Assembly: GCF_000247695.1 (NCBI RefSeq)
Contig: NW_004624795.1
Location: 5,720,686 to 5,784,685 of the forward strand
Direction of reading: 5' to 3'
DNA: 64,000 bases
From: Heterocephalus glaber
Lineage: Eukaryota > Chordata > Mammalia > Rodentia > Bathyergidae
Shown piece by piece: positions 53,848 through 64,000 of the stretch (positions are counted from its first letter, which is position 1; each line of letters starts with the position of its first letter). Position numbers and translations under genes: made by a program. The notes below the pieces were generated by a model, which did not search any database, was not told the origin of the DNA, and worked only from the letters and a program-made list of their open reading frames with translations.

Positions 53848-53987
53848 ATAAGCAGGGTGTGGTGATGCATTTCTGTAATTCCAACACTCTGGGAAGCTGA
53901 GGCAAGGTGATCACAGTTTGAGTCCAGACTGGACAACTTGTGACTTGGTGAGAAACTGTCAAGAAAAAAAGAAAGGAACAAAGAAAG

Positions 53988-53990
<3 letters not shown>
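53848..53990 (+). mobile_element. Proto-B1 SINE
   Basis: GTGTGGTGATGCATTTCTG, GAAGCTGAGGCAAGGTGATC, GAGTCCAGACTGGACAAC, GAAA tail. Confidence 0.83.

Positions 53991-54042
<52 letters not shown>
53991..54042. repeat. (GA)n microsatellite
   Basis: About 23 GA units seeded in the preceding SINE tail. Confidence 0.95.
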
Positions 54043-54043
<1 letters not shown>

Positions 54044-54058
54044 AACAGGGAAGAAAAA

Positions 54059-54245
54059 GTAGGCATGGTGGTGCACACCTCTAATCCCAGCACTTGGGAG
54101 GCTGAAGAGAAGGATCACCATGAGTTCAAGGCCCGCTTGAACTACATAGAGAGATCTTGTTTCAAAAAAAGAAAAGTGCCAGGGATGCATCTCAGTGTAA
54201 AGGTGCGATGTTCAATCCCCAGTATGGCAAAAAAGCAAACAACAA
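54059..54245 (+). mobile_element. B1-dID dimer
   Basis: B1 part (AGGCATGGTGGTGCACACC to TCTTGTTTC), A-rich linker, then shortened ID part (GTGCCAGGGATGCATCTCAG to TCAATCCCCAGTATGGC). Confidence 0.85.
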
Positions 54246-54489
54246 AACAGACAAAGATGCCAACCAGAGCAGACACGAGACACGGTGTCTTTGAGAAGCT
54301 GCAGGAGAATCAGTGTGGCTGGAGAGCAGAGGGCCTTGTGAGATGGGTGGGGGGCTGGCCAGAGCCCAGCAGCACCCCCCCGCCACACATCGAAACCACA
54401 GGACGGAGAAAGGAGGAGCAAATCTCCCAAAGGAAGTCAGGGTGCTCTGGGCAGGAGAAGGGGCAGTGTACGCTGGGGGCCACTCCCTG
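54246..54489. other. Unique sequence
   Basis: No feature recognised. Confidence 0.3.
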
Positions 54490-54807
54490 GCTGCTCCTTC
54501 CGAGTCCACTTTCTGTGCCCTTTTCTTAGCTATCCTTTGGATCCTGGCTCACTGGCCTGGAGATCACTCACTCACTCTCCTGCTCCACCGCCATCCACGG
54601 CTACAAAGCCCTCCCAGCCAGTTTGCAGCCACTTTGCAGCTAGGCCAGTCTCTCAAGCCCCAGACTCACACCCAGCTACTTACACAGGCGCCCTCAACTG
54701 ATTCGTCACCAGGCTCTGATGGTTCACTCAGACGTGCTACAGATCTGAACCAACTCCCCATTATGAATGTAATCAGTGTGCACTGCAAACATGAGCTAAC
54801 ACAAAAA
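54490..54807 (+). mobile_element. L2-like sequence with retroelement tail
   Basis: C/T-rich segment comparable to L2 up to about 54750. Then ATTATGAATGTAATCAGTGTG, similar to the terminal segment at 56846-56899. Confidence 0.4.
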
Positions 54808-54950
54808 AATTTTTTTTGAGACAGAGTCTTGCTCAGTAACTCAGGCTGGCCTTGAACTCACTGTGTAGCCTAACCTGGGCTTGAACTCAAAGCAATCCCC
54901 CTGCTCAGCCTCCCGAGTGCTGGGATTACAGGTGTGTGCCCACCTCCAGC
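54808..54950 (-). mobile_element. B1 SINE with 29-bp duplication
   Basis: Reverse B1, two units. AGCTAACACAAA on both sides. Confidence 0.94.
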
Positions 54951-54995
54951 TAACACAAATTTTAAAAATTAAAAAAAAAAAAACCCTAAGAAAAA

Positions 54996-55165
54996 GCCAG
55001 GCCTGGTGGCGCATGCCTATAATCCCAGCACTCAGGAGGCAGAGGCAGGAGGATCACCATAAGTTTGAGACTAGCCTGGGCTACATAGTGAGTTCAAGGC
55101 CAGCCTGAACTACAAACTGAAAGCCTGTCTCAAAAAAACAAAAACCAAACAAATAAATAAAAACT
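54996..55165 (+). mobile_element. B1 SINE with 29-bp duplication
   Basis: AAGCCAGGCCTGGTGGCGCATG, two units, AAAT-rich tail. CTAAGAAAAAG and CTAAGAGAAAG flank it. Confidence 0.95.
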
Positions 55166-55182
55166 AAGAGAAAGAGAAATCT

Positions 55183-55280
55183 GGGGCCGGGGATTTAGCT
55201 CAGTGGTTTTGCAGCCTGCTGCACAAGCACAAGGACCCGAGTTCGATCCCCAGTACCAAAAAAAAAAAAGAGAGAGAGAG
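55183..55280 (+). mobile_element. ID SINE (CTGC/GGAC subfamily)
   Basis: GGTTTTGCAGCCTGCTGC markers. AGAGAAATCT on both sides. Confidence 0.95.
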
Positions 55281-55503
55281 AAATCTGATTTTAGTATATG
55301 TGCTACCAAAGTAAGCACAGAGAAATCTGATTTTAAAATGGGCAAAGGAAAAAAAAAAGGCAAAGATTTTAATAGAAAGTTCTCCAAGAATATATACAAA
55401 TATGGTCAATAAGCATAAAAAAGATGGGTAACAAGTGTTTATGGGGCTGTAGAGGAACTGTAATTCTCAGATGCTGCTCTTTGTAAAATAGTTTGACAGT
55501 TTC

Positions 55504-55583
55504 TTTTTTTTGTACTGGGGATTAAACTCGGGTCCCTGCACTTGCGCAGCAGGTGGCAAAACCACTGAGCTAAATCCCTGGCT
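55504..55583 (-). mobile_element. ID SINE nested in L1
   Basis: Reverse ID with CTGCGC marker. TTTGACAGTTTCTT and TTTGGCAGTTTCTT flank it. Confidence 0.94.
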
Positions 55584-55614
55584 GTTTGGCAGTTTCTTAA
55601 AATGTTAAACAGAG

Positions 55615-55768
55615 TAGGCATAGTGACACATGCCTGTAATCCTAGCACTTGGGTGGCTGAGGCGGAGGATCTCCATGAGTTCAAGGTCAGCCTGGGCTAC
55701 ATAGTGAGTTTGAGGCCAGCCAGGACTACATGGTGAGACCCTGTCCCAAAAAGAGAAAGCAAAACCAA
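55615..55768 (+). mobile_element. B1 SINE with 29-bp duplication nested in L1
   Basis: Two units, CCCTGTCCC. ATGTTAAACAGAG and AAGTTAAACATAG flank it. Confidence 0.94.
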
Positions 55769-55882
55769 AGTTAAACATAGAACCCTTATGATCAATCAAT
55801 TCTATCCTTTCCTCCAAGTTTATATCCACAAGAGACAAAAACATATGTCCATTAAAAACCTTATCAACAAACATTCAAGGCA

Positions 55883-56013
55883 GAGGCTGAGACAGGAGGA
55901 TCCCCATGAGTTCAAGGCCAGCCTGGGCTGCATAGTGAGTTCAAGGCCAGGATGAACTAGAGAGTGAGACCCTGTCTCACACAACAAACAAACAAACAAA
56001 TAAGCAGAAAACA
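55883..56013 (+). mobile_element. B1 SINE, 5'-truncated, nested in L1
   Basis: Begins at GAGGCTGAGACAGGAGGATC, missing the first third. AACATTCAAGGCAG on both sides shows it inserted truncated. Confidence 0.93.
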
Positions 56014-56063
56014 TTCAAGGCAGCATTATGCATTCTATTCCAAAAGTCAAAATAACTCAAACA

Positions 56064-56148
56064 GGGGCTGGAGATATAGCTTAGTGGCACCACGCCTGCC
56101 TAGCAAGTGCAAGGTCCTGAGTTTGATCCCTGGTACCAAAAAAAACCA
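56064..56148 (+). mobile_element. ID SINE (CAGTGGCAC-like subfamily) nested in L1
   Basis: TTAGTGGCACCACGCCTGCC body, complete. Confidence 0.93.
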
Positions 56149-56284
56149 AACAATCCAAACATAGATCTTCCTATTATGAATGGGTAATAAAATGTAGTAC
56201 ATCTATAAATTAAATATTATCTGGCAGTAAAATGAAGTATTGACACATGTTATTCTTTGGGTAAGCCATCAAAACATTATGCTA

Positions 56285-56373
56285 GGGCCAGGAACGCAGC
56301 TCAGTGGCACTGTGCCTGCCTCACCAAGCACAGGGTCCTGAGTTCGATCCCCAGTAAAAAAAAAACAACAAAA
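56285..56373 (+). mobile_element. ID SINE (CAGTGGCAC subfamily) nested in L1
   Basis: Diverged A box (CGCAGCTCAGTGG). ACATTATGCTAG on both sides. Confidence 0.94.
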
Positions 56374-56617
56374 AACATTATGCTAGGTTAAAAAACTCCA
56401 TCATAGAAGACTATATATTAAAATTTTATATAGATATATTAAAGACTTATATAAACTCCAGAATAGACAAATAGAGACAGAAAGATTGGATGTTCGGGGA
56501 GAAGGAGGAGGATAGAGAAAGACTGTTTATGGAGTTTCTCTTCGGGAGGACAAAAATTCTAAAATTAGATCGAGGTGATAGTTGGATGGCCTGGTAAATA
56601 CACAAAAAAGACACTGA

Positions 56618-56705
56618 GGGCCAGGGATTTAGCTCAGTGGTTTTGCTGCTTGCTGCTCAAGCGCAAGGACCTGAGTTCGATCCCCAGTACCTCCCCCCCA
56701 AAAAA
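56618..56705 (+). mobile_element. ID SINE (CTGC/GGAC subfamily) nested in L1
   Basis: GGTTTTGCTGCTTGCTGC markers, C8 before the A tail. AGACACTGA and AGTCACTGA flank it. Confidence 0.94.
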
Positions 56706-56902
56706 GTCACTGAATTGTACATTTATTTAAGTGGGTAGATGATATGGAAAATGCAGTAGTTATTTTTACCAAGAGACGGAGGGAATGCAGAGGGATGGGA
56801 GAGGAAAGAGAAACAGAAAGAATCAAGATGTGTTATATACATGCACCAATGCCCCACAATGAATGTAATCATTATGTACTACAAACATGTACTAATAAAT
56901 TT

Positions 56903-56946
56903 TTTTTTTTGGTACCGAGGATCGAACTCGGGTCCTTGCGCTTGCT
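56903..56946 (-). mobile_element. ID SINE, 5'-truncated
   Basis: Only the part from GCAAGCGCAAGG to the tail is present. CTAATAAATTTTT and CTAATAATTTTTC flank it, so truncation preceded insertion. Confidence 0.88.
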
Positions 56947-56959
56947 AATAATTTTTCTT

Positions 56960-57560
56960 TTTTAATTCGTCCCTGGATCCCAAATTTCCCAGCCTCTGGT
57001 CTCCCCGGCCCTGACCCCAACTCACAGTTCACCCCGGACTCTCAGCCAGGGTGAACTTTCTGAAGTCCCCATCTGCTCGAGTTACTTGTTCCCATACAGC
57101 TTTCTGTCACCGCCCATGGCCCTTAGGAAAACAACCCCAGAAGTCTCTAATAGAGGAGGAGGAAGGGTCTCTGCCCACTTAGCAGTAGCACTTCCGGTCA
57201 GACACAGACCTTTTAACTGGCTGAGTCGACCAAATTCAATTTTCTTCTCACTTTTCCCTGCCCTCGCCCCTACCTCACCCTTTTCAATGCTCTGCTGATT
57301 CTTCAGCCTTTGGCTTATCCAGCTGTCCCCCCCAGGTAGCTGTCACCTGTCCCACACCCCTGATCAGTTTCTGTCCCTATTTCTCCTCCCCTGCACTCTC
57401 CCTGTGGTTGCCTGATTCCCTCCCTGTGCTCCTCAGGAAACTGCTTTCAGTGCGTTGAGATTTTCTTTTCTTTTTCTCTGTGGTGATTCCAGCAGCAAGC
57501 CACATTCTGGCACTTAGCAAGCATTCAGATAAATGTTTGTGGAGTGAATAAGTGATGGTG
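56960..57560 (+). mobile_element. L2-like fragment
   Basis: C/T-rich L2 pattern ending in CTTAGCAAGCATTCAGATAAATGTTTG, the usual L2/MIR-type terminal motif. Confidence 0.58.
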
Positions 57561-59958
57561 TGAGGGAAGGAAGTATTCCTTTGAAGAACTTGATTCCTGG
57601 GCTTCCTCTTCCTGTCTGCATGGCTTGGTCACCGGCTGGTCAGCAGCCTGTGAGGACCCAGAACCCTTGTCCCAGAGGCACCCTGACTCAGACCCTCTGC
57701 GGGGAGCCAGTCTTCCCTTAAAAGGCCACCTTATCAAAAAGTGCTTGTCACGGCATTTATGAGCTCTATTTTTATCTAATGCTGGAGAACCTCAAAGTTC
57801 ATTCCCAAGCCAAAGACGTTAAACTCAGGAACGTGGATGAGCAAGGAAACATCTTGATGACACCTTTGAGTCACAGCTTTGTTTTCCATGGCCAGGGCTT
57901 CGGCTCCTCCCCACCGCTGGCCCTTGTTTTTAAGCACTGGCTCACTCTAAAAAGCTTTGGATCCCACAATCGTCAAATCTAGATCCCGCAGCCCTTAATG
58001 CCTGTGCCACAGTGTCATCTTTCCTGAGAGCCTCCTAACTCTGCTGGAGCAGAACCCTGGGAGGACTGCCAGACAGCTCCCCATTTATTCAAGCTGGCTT
58101 CCCACCCCCACCCCCAAATGGAAATTAATCATGGTTGATGGAAGGAAGGAGGCAGGGCAGCCAGAGGGGAAGGCTCCCAACAAGCCTGGCCAGAGAGATA
58201 ATTGGACAGAAGCTACAGCAAGGGAGAGAGGAACCCAGCAGGGCTGGCGAGCAGTCCAGGGCCCGTGCCAAGGCAAGGATTCACTGTCAGAACTGCAGAG
58301 AGCGAGAGGCGAGGAAAGAAGGAGGGAAAGACAGTGGCAGAGGGAAGGAGGGAGCAGGAGGGAGGTAGGGATCAGAGGTAGCCTTGAAGAAGGGGAAAAG
58401 AGAGGGGAGCTGTATTTTCCCTTTAATCCAAGGAGGTAAAGTGGGGAGCAAAGGGGTTCGAGTCAGGGGTCAGCGGTTACCCCCTCCAATGTGACCAGAA
58501 ATCTGAATGTGTGGATTGGACATTACTGTGCGAATGGATTCAGACCGCCAACTTTCCCGTGATCACTGCTTCTGGGAATGGAAGGATGATTAGTGTTGTC
58601 TTTGGAGACGGGAACCTGGAAGACTCAAGCCACTTTTGATTCTCTCTGACCTTTTCCTTAGCCAGAGCCTAAAGAATGCAGGATCTTTACTCCTCTGTCT
58701 CTGGTCTTCCTTCCCCGTCCCCCCTGGGTGGGCCACAGCCCAGGACCACAGCCCTCCGAGTGCCTTGGCCTCCTTCTGGTCCGCCGGCCACTCTGGGCCA
58801 GACCTGGAGCGCAGCATGTGGGTGGATTGGACCGGCATGGCACCGCCTCGGGGAGAGATTGCTTCCTGGAAAGTCTTGTTTCAAAGCTGCAGGCAGAGCT
58901 TTGGGGAGTCAGCATGAGGCTCTGTGAAGGCTAGGCCTGGCTTTGGCTTTGAAGGTACCTCTTTCATCAGAAAGAGGGAGAGGCAGGGGACAGAAACTCC
59001 CATAGAGCAGCCCGGAGATTGATTCCAACCTACTTCACTTGCCCCAGTAGCTTCTGCTCTGTCCCATTCAGAAAATCATGTTTTCCAAGCCTCCTAAGAA
59101 ATTTCAGGCCCAAGATGGAGGCGTTGGTTCCTGAATGATCTAGTTACTTCTCAGATAAAATATAGTTCCGAAGCCTGAGAAGTCTGTTTTCAAAGCTATG
59201 TCCTTATTCACCAGGGCAGTGAGAACCCACACAGCCTGCTCCGTGTGGGCGTGAGGCAGCATCCTCTCTGGATTAAAAAGGCCAGCGTTGCAGTGCTGAA
59301 AGCAGCAGGCCACTATGGGGTTGAGTATCTGCTCCGCTTCTGGGAGCCACAGTGAGGACTGCAAGCCACCCCTACCCCTCTCCTTAGCCAGGGAGTTTGG
59401 ATCACTTCTAAGCCTCCTCCCTCAATGCAGGGTGAAGGACCATTTTGATGATCTCATTTTGGACAAGCAAGAAGAGAGAGTCTTTTAACTCTGACTGGCA
59501 TGACTGCTTGCTATGCAGTGGGCACTCCAGTGGGCAGGCAGTGGGTGGCAGCATCTGTCAGACACCTTCCCCCAAGGACGCATCCATTGGTTCCAAAAGC
59601 CTCTATAAGCTTTTTCTGATCTCTGTGCCAGTGGCCGCCAGTCCTGGAAGGAAGCCAGGATGTCCACTGTGAGCCCTGCACGCTTCTGCTCCCCGCATCC
59701 TGCAAGAACCGGGAGGGAAAGCTTGAGAGCCCACTGAGAAAGGACCTGATGGCTCTGAGACACATTTTCCAGCTGTCACACCTAACATGGGAACTCACAC
59801 TTATATGCGCACACACACGCGTGCACGCACACACACACACAGCGCAATAAATTGTGTCAGGCTTTCTTGTTCCATCTGTCCCATGCCCAGAGCAATGGCA
59901 ATAAGAACTTCCAACAACAAACTGTTTTTCCCAGTTTGTCTCCTCCCTCCCCCTTCCC
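57561..59958. other. Unique intergenic-type sequence
   Basis: 2.4 kb without SINEs. A purine-rich stretch lies at 58130-58440. Several overlapping frames at 58590-58935 and 59140-59840 run on both strands with no splice-site pairs, so none is claimed. A CA microsatellite is listed separately. Confidence 0.4.
59806..59842. repeat. (CA)n microsatellite
   Basis: Imperfect CA tract with CG interruptions. Confidence 0.88.
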
Positions 59959-61559
59959 TCCTCCCCACAAACATTTAGGGAACACCTACCAAAAGCCAGT
60001 CACTAGGTTAGGGGTTGAAGATACAAAGATAAGAGTTTTGGGGTTCAAAAGACTATAGGCACTACCTTAAGTGCTACGGTATGATAGGTGCCAATCTGGT
60101 GACCTACAGGTGCATTTAGCTTCAGCCGGCAAAGAATTGCACAAAATCTGGTGCACTTGTGTAAAAATTAGGATTTCCAGCTTCTTTTAACAAAATTGGC
60201 AGCAACCAGGAGGCAGTGAAAGCCACTGCACCCCGTAGATAGGACACGAACTCTTTGTCACGGGGCCTCACTCCCTTCACTATTAACTTAAACTAGCTGT
60301 TTTCTTCATGCACGTGTCAGCGATCATCCAACAGGTGTAAGGTTTAGGACCCTCAGTGTGGAAGCCGAGGAGGGAACAGTCAACTCTACTTGAAGAAGAC
60401 AGATAGTTAACCCTGGAACTAAATTCAAGTACCTTGTTTATTTGTTTGTTTACTGACTCCTCTGCCCACCCCCAATGTGAACAGTGCTGCGGCTGGCATC
60501 CAGCTCCACGGTATGCACGGCTGCAGGCGCAGTGGGTGCCACCCAGCCCCGCTCAGTGCAGACTGGGGAGGAGAGGAGCTGAATGAATAAGTCACGAGGG
60601 GGAGCACCAAATGGAAAAGGGAATTCCAAACAACGGGAACTTCGGGCATGACAATAAATAGCATACAGGAAAACTGTAACTAGTTCCTGGTGAATGGGGG
60701 TGCTGGGAGTGTGAGGTGGGTGGGCTCAAGCAAGCTGGGAGTAGCAGGGAAAATAGACACCCCTCGGATCCTGAAGGGCTTTTTGTGCTGCATTGAGAAG
60801 GTAACAGTGGAACTTTGGAAAGGATTTAGGACTAGAGTGACAGGATCAGATTCCTGATTCACAGAAATAGCTCTGGCAAGGTGGTAGGGTGAAGACAGAA
60901 GCAGCAAATAGAACCTTCGATTCAAAACCCGCTTCCCCGTCCTGAAGCCCTTGGAACTCGCCTGGGATTTAGTTTAATATGGCGCGCCCTGCTGACCAAG
61001 TCTGGGACTGCACCTTCCCTGGGCCATCAGGGAAATTATAACATTTTTGGCCCTGAACAAAAGCACCTGGAAGCGTTGTGCACAGAATGGCAAGTTGTGA
61101 TGTATGTGAGCTGCCTTCCTAGGAAAAGAGGGGCCCAGGAGAACATTCGTGATAATGACTAATGTTACAAACTCTTGCCAGAGAATATACAGAATGCTGG
61201 CTGAATTTGAATCTGGGGACATATTTATACCAAAAAATCATGAGTTTGTTTATCTGAAATTCCAATCCAGCCAAGCATCCTGTATTTTTATTTTTTAAAC
61301 CTGGCAGCCCTAGATAGCATGTGCAGGGCCTAGGCAAGAACTAGAAATTAAACTGGACGGGTCAATCTCCTTGGGCCTTTCTGCATCTTCAACCTCATCC
61401 CTCCGCCCAAGCAGAGCTGTGGCTGACATGTTCACATCTTGCAGTGGTGCCCAGTTATACAGCTCTATTTGGGAAATCACTCTTTAATTAAATGAATTCC
61501 ATGATTATGGTGGTGCTGGTGAATGGGGCCCCTAGTGAATCTGCAGAGAGGTGTAGGCT
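59959..61559. other. Mostly unique sequence with old repeat traces
   Basis: 59970-60060 (ACACCTACCAAAAGCCAGTC) and 60590-60890 (GGCTTTTTGTGCTG, GTGACAGGATCAGATTCC) resemble old dispersed mammalian repeats that I cannot classify. No gene signal. Confidence 0.3.
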
Positions 61560-61675
61560 TTTTTTTTTTTGAGATAGGGTCTCATTGTGTAGCCCAGGCT
61601 GGCCTTGAATGCACAGCGATCCTCCTGCCTTAGCCTCCTGAGTGCTGGGATTACAGGCATGTGCCACCACAGGGA
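61560..61675 (-). mobile_element. B1 SINE without duplication
   Basis: Reverse B1, T11 tail, single TGTAGCCCAGGCTGGCCTTG unit. Confidence 0.93.
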
Positions 61676-62398
61676 GCTCCCAGCCTTTATGTATGAGTAA
61701 CACATTACCTGTAGGGCTGTAGTCTGTGGCGGTTCTAGAGTAGAGTTGGGAGAAATGGCATCTGGTCAAAACTGAAACTGAAATGTGGTGATCCTGCTCA
61801 CTCTGGGCAGCCAGGCACAACACCAGCAGAGGCAGCAGGGAAAAACACACCGTCCCCCCTTGTGGTAAATGCCTTCAGCTCTTTCCCTCTTTTTCCTCTC
61901 CAGAACTCCCAGGGAGCCAGGCATATTCAGATAGCAAATCCACCAGCCCTGTGGGCTTGTGCCGTGGTGGAATGGAAGGCACTGAATGAATCACTCTTCT
62001 CTCCAAGTCCCTCTCGGCTCTCCCTTCCTGCCCGAAGCAGGTACAGCCTGCTGGCTCCCAGGCCCAGGACTGTGCCTGTCGCAAATTAGTGCATGAGTTG
62101 GTGGAACCCTCCAGGATGGATCTGGATGCCCAGAGCTGGGGATCAAAGGTACCGTCTGAACGTGCAGGCTGTGTGGAGCCTCCTTCCTGGGAAGCCTCTG
62201 AAGCCTCCACAGCTGCCCTCTCTTCCTGGCCCCTCAGAGGTGAGGCAGAGGGGGGAAGAACAGTGGATGTAGTTTTTGGACTTTCGGAATGTTCTCAGTT
62301 ACGGAAAAAATCTCATTGCAGTTTGCTTCCATCCCTGTCTGAATGAGTATCTGACATTATAGTTCCGCTGGGAAATGCAGCCTCCAAAGTGCAGATGG
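61676..62398. other. Unique sequence
   Basis: No repeat recognised. Frames on both strands at 61862-62346 overlap each other and have no splice support. Confidence 0.35.
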
Positions 62399-62399
62399 T

Positions 62400-62533
62400 G
62401 CCAGGCATGATAGCGCTTGTGGTCTCAGAACTTGGGAAGCTGAGGTAAGAGGATTGCTGCCAGCTTGGGCTGTACAGTGAGTTCAGGGCCACCATGAACT
62501 CCATCGTGAGATCAAAACAAAAAAGCAAAAACA
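62400..62533 (+). mobile_element. B1 SINE, diverged
   Basis: TGCCAGGCATGATAGCGCTTG, GAAGCTGAGGTAAGAGGATT, two weak units, AAAC tail. Confidence 0.88.
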
Positions 62534-63473
62534 AACCGCAGGTTGTATCAAGCGAACTGTCAAACATCAGAGTACAATCTGCTGGAGGTTTTCTTCAGTT
62601 AACAATTTATTATAAGCACAGCAGTATTATTTTAAATTATAATTTCTTTGGAAGAAGGTGGATAGCTGTTGCTAAATTTTTTGAGTTAAAATGTCCTGTT
62701 CTAAACTATAATAGGTTTTTTTCCCCCAAATATATTTGAAAAAAATAAAAACCAGCATACCTGTGTCAGTTCCCTGAATTACTTGGACATTCAACTGGGA
62801 ATTTCCAGAAAATCCAAACAGCTGGGGCCCACTGGCTCAGCTGGCTAAGGGCCAAGGAGCTCCCCACGCCCTGGCAGTGGGAAGTGGAGCAGGGCCTCCC
62901 CGTGGTGCCCACCCTCCCACGCCCCGTGACCTTTAGTTGAAACACTTTGGTGGGTTCAGGCTTCCTGTTCCAAATGTGGGGACTTGCTTTGGCCTGAGCT
63001 CTCCCAGGAGTGTCCGGAGGATTGAATGGCATGCGCTGGGGAAGCAGGAGCTCTAGGAATCCGTGCACTCACTGTTCCTGAAGACAGCTGGTGCGTTTTC
63101 GATGGGAAGGGTTGAACGACCCTGCAGAGACCTGGGACAATTTCCCTGCCCTGGTATCTGGGGAAAATGAGTCTCTGCTCATAAATGTGCAAACTGTTCC
63201 CTGGCAAGGGGAGCCAGACGGCCAAGGCAATGGGCCTCCTGAGGTGCCCTCACAGGCCACTGAACTCGGGACATACCCAAAGACGGACTGCAGGTCACCT
63301 AGCACTCTCTCGGGTTTTCCCACCTCTGAAAGTACAGATATTGTTCAGTTCTCTTCACAAGGGTGTTACAGGGCAGTAAGAAAACACACTCTACTCCTAA
63401 GTACCCACTTGATAAATTATCCAGTTAATGTTTAATTCTTGCCACTTTAAGTTAAAATAATGTGATATTTTTT
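62534..63473. other. Unique sequence
   Basis: About 940 bp without recognised repeats. The frame at 63091-63435 has no splice support. Confidence 0.35.
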
Positions 63474-63598
63474 GGCTGGGTATGATGGCACACACCTGTG
63501 ATTCCAGCCCTTGAAAGGCTGAGGCGGGAGGATCACTGAGAGTTTGAGGCCAGCCTGGGCTACATGGTGAGAACTTATCTGGAAAAACCACAACAAAA
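63474..63598 (+). mobile_element. B1 SINE without duplication
   Basis: GGCTGGGTATGATGGCACACACC, single GGGCTACATGGTGAGAAC unit. GTGATATTTTT and GTGATTTTTA flank it. Confidence 0.93.
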
Positions 63599-64000
63599 CC
63601 CAGTGATTTTTATTTAACCCTTAATCCCAGGATAGCTTTCCCTAGGCTTGTACCCCAGATCACATCTGTGGGTCATTCCCCCTGTTGTAGGCTAAGAGGT
63701 GCACAGGAATGGGAAATCACATTACCATGAGCTGGAACAGCAAAGGAGGCAGATCTGGTGCTTGACCAAAACAGACATAAATACAATGTGCCCTGAACTG
63801 AAAACACAGGGCCAGGGAAGATCTGCACGCTGGTTGCCTCCCTTCTGCACAGACTTGAGAATTAACTGCAGACGAGAGCTCTTTGATCTTCAGGAACCTG
63901 AGCCATCAGCCGCCCATGGTTAGTGATCAGCAACGCTTCTGTCTGAACTTGTCTACATCTCACATGTCGGCCCTGTTAGCAGCTTTTAGTTGAATCCGGC
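63599..64000. other. Unique sequence to window end
   Basis: No repeat or gene signal recognised. Confidence 0.35.

Larger units (their letters stand above)
55415..56899 (+). mobile_element. L1 3' end with five or more nested SINEs
   Basis: L1 pieces appear in order between SINEs: AAATAGTTTGACAGTTTCTT, TTAAACATAGAACCCTTATG, ACATATGTCCATTAAAAACC, CATTATGCTAGGTTAAA, CCAGAATAGACAAATAGAG, ATTCTAAAATTAGATCGAGG and CACTGAATTGTACATTTAT. Without the SINEs this is about 850 bp of L1 ORF2 3' end plus 3' UTR. Confidence 0.82.

Noticed and set aside
53918..54529. 203-codon plus-strand frame
   Set aside because: Covers a proto-B1, a GA microsatellite (Arg-Glu repeats) and a B1-dID.
54313..54819. 168-codon plus-strand frame
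   Set aside because: Runs from unique sequence into L2-like sequence and a B1 tail. No splice sites or domain.
58590..58938. Overlapping 65-93 codon frames on both strands
   Set aside because: Mutually overlapping in several frames of GC-rich sequence, with no splice pair or domain.
1..64000. CRISPR arrays, operons, phage or insertion sequences
   Set aside because: The window is vertebrate nuclear DNA. The regular repeats are SINEs and microsatellites.

Overview
This window is nuclear DNA from a placental mammal, almost certainly a rodent. The evidence is the repeat content: about 48 tRNA-derived ID SINEs, about 40 7SL-derived B1 SINEs (many with the 29-bp internal duplication), several B1-ID dimers, MaLR LTR sequence, and decayed L1, L2, MIR and hAT remnants. 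I see no B2 element, which argues against mouse, rat and hamster. A kangaroo-rat, gopher or beaver-type rodent, or another non-murid, fits better, but that is a guess. There is no bacterial-style gene content. Nearly all long open frames are chance frames through SINEs, LTR sequence or the GC-rich promoter.

Layout. From 1 to about 47.85 kb the DNA is AT-rich, repeat-packed and intron-like, with a 350-bp assembly gap at 41039-41388. From 47.86 to 48.74 kb there is one CpG island with two perfect palindromic NRF1 motifs, GC boxes, a G-quadruplex motif and a CA tract. On the minus strand it holds a consensus splice donor (intron starts at 48279) behind a short frame opening with MRRAQGDGDQQLSPPLS. 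I read this as the promoter and first exon of a gene transcribed leftwards, so 1-48.28 kb would be its first intron(s). I cannot name the gene. From 48.8 to 64 kb the sequence is upstream or intergenic and less repeat-dense in its last 7 kb. It includes a non-repeat block at 50.7-51.05 kb with an exon-like core.

The most informative content is the transposon record. It includes an almost structurally complete minus-strand MaLR element (24134-26218) with a recognisable primer-binding site, an hAT transposon remnant interrupted by a solo MaLR LTR and B1s (37.2-39.2 kb), two copies of a short hAT-like MITE, and an L1 3' end carrying many nested SINEs (55.4-56.9 kb). There is also a B1 with three 29-bp units instead of two, at least two ID subfamilies with linked diagnostic changes, and several composite or truncated ID insertions bounded by single target-site duplications (TSDs). 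No convincing multi-exon protein gene could be assembled. Isolated exon-like signals are listed at low confidence.
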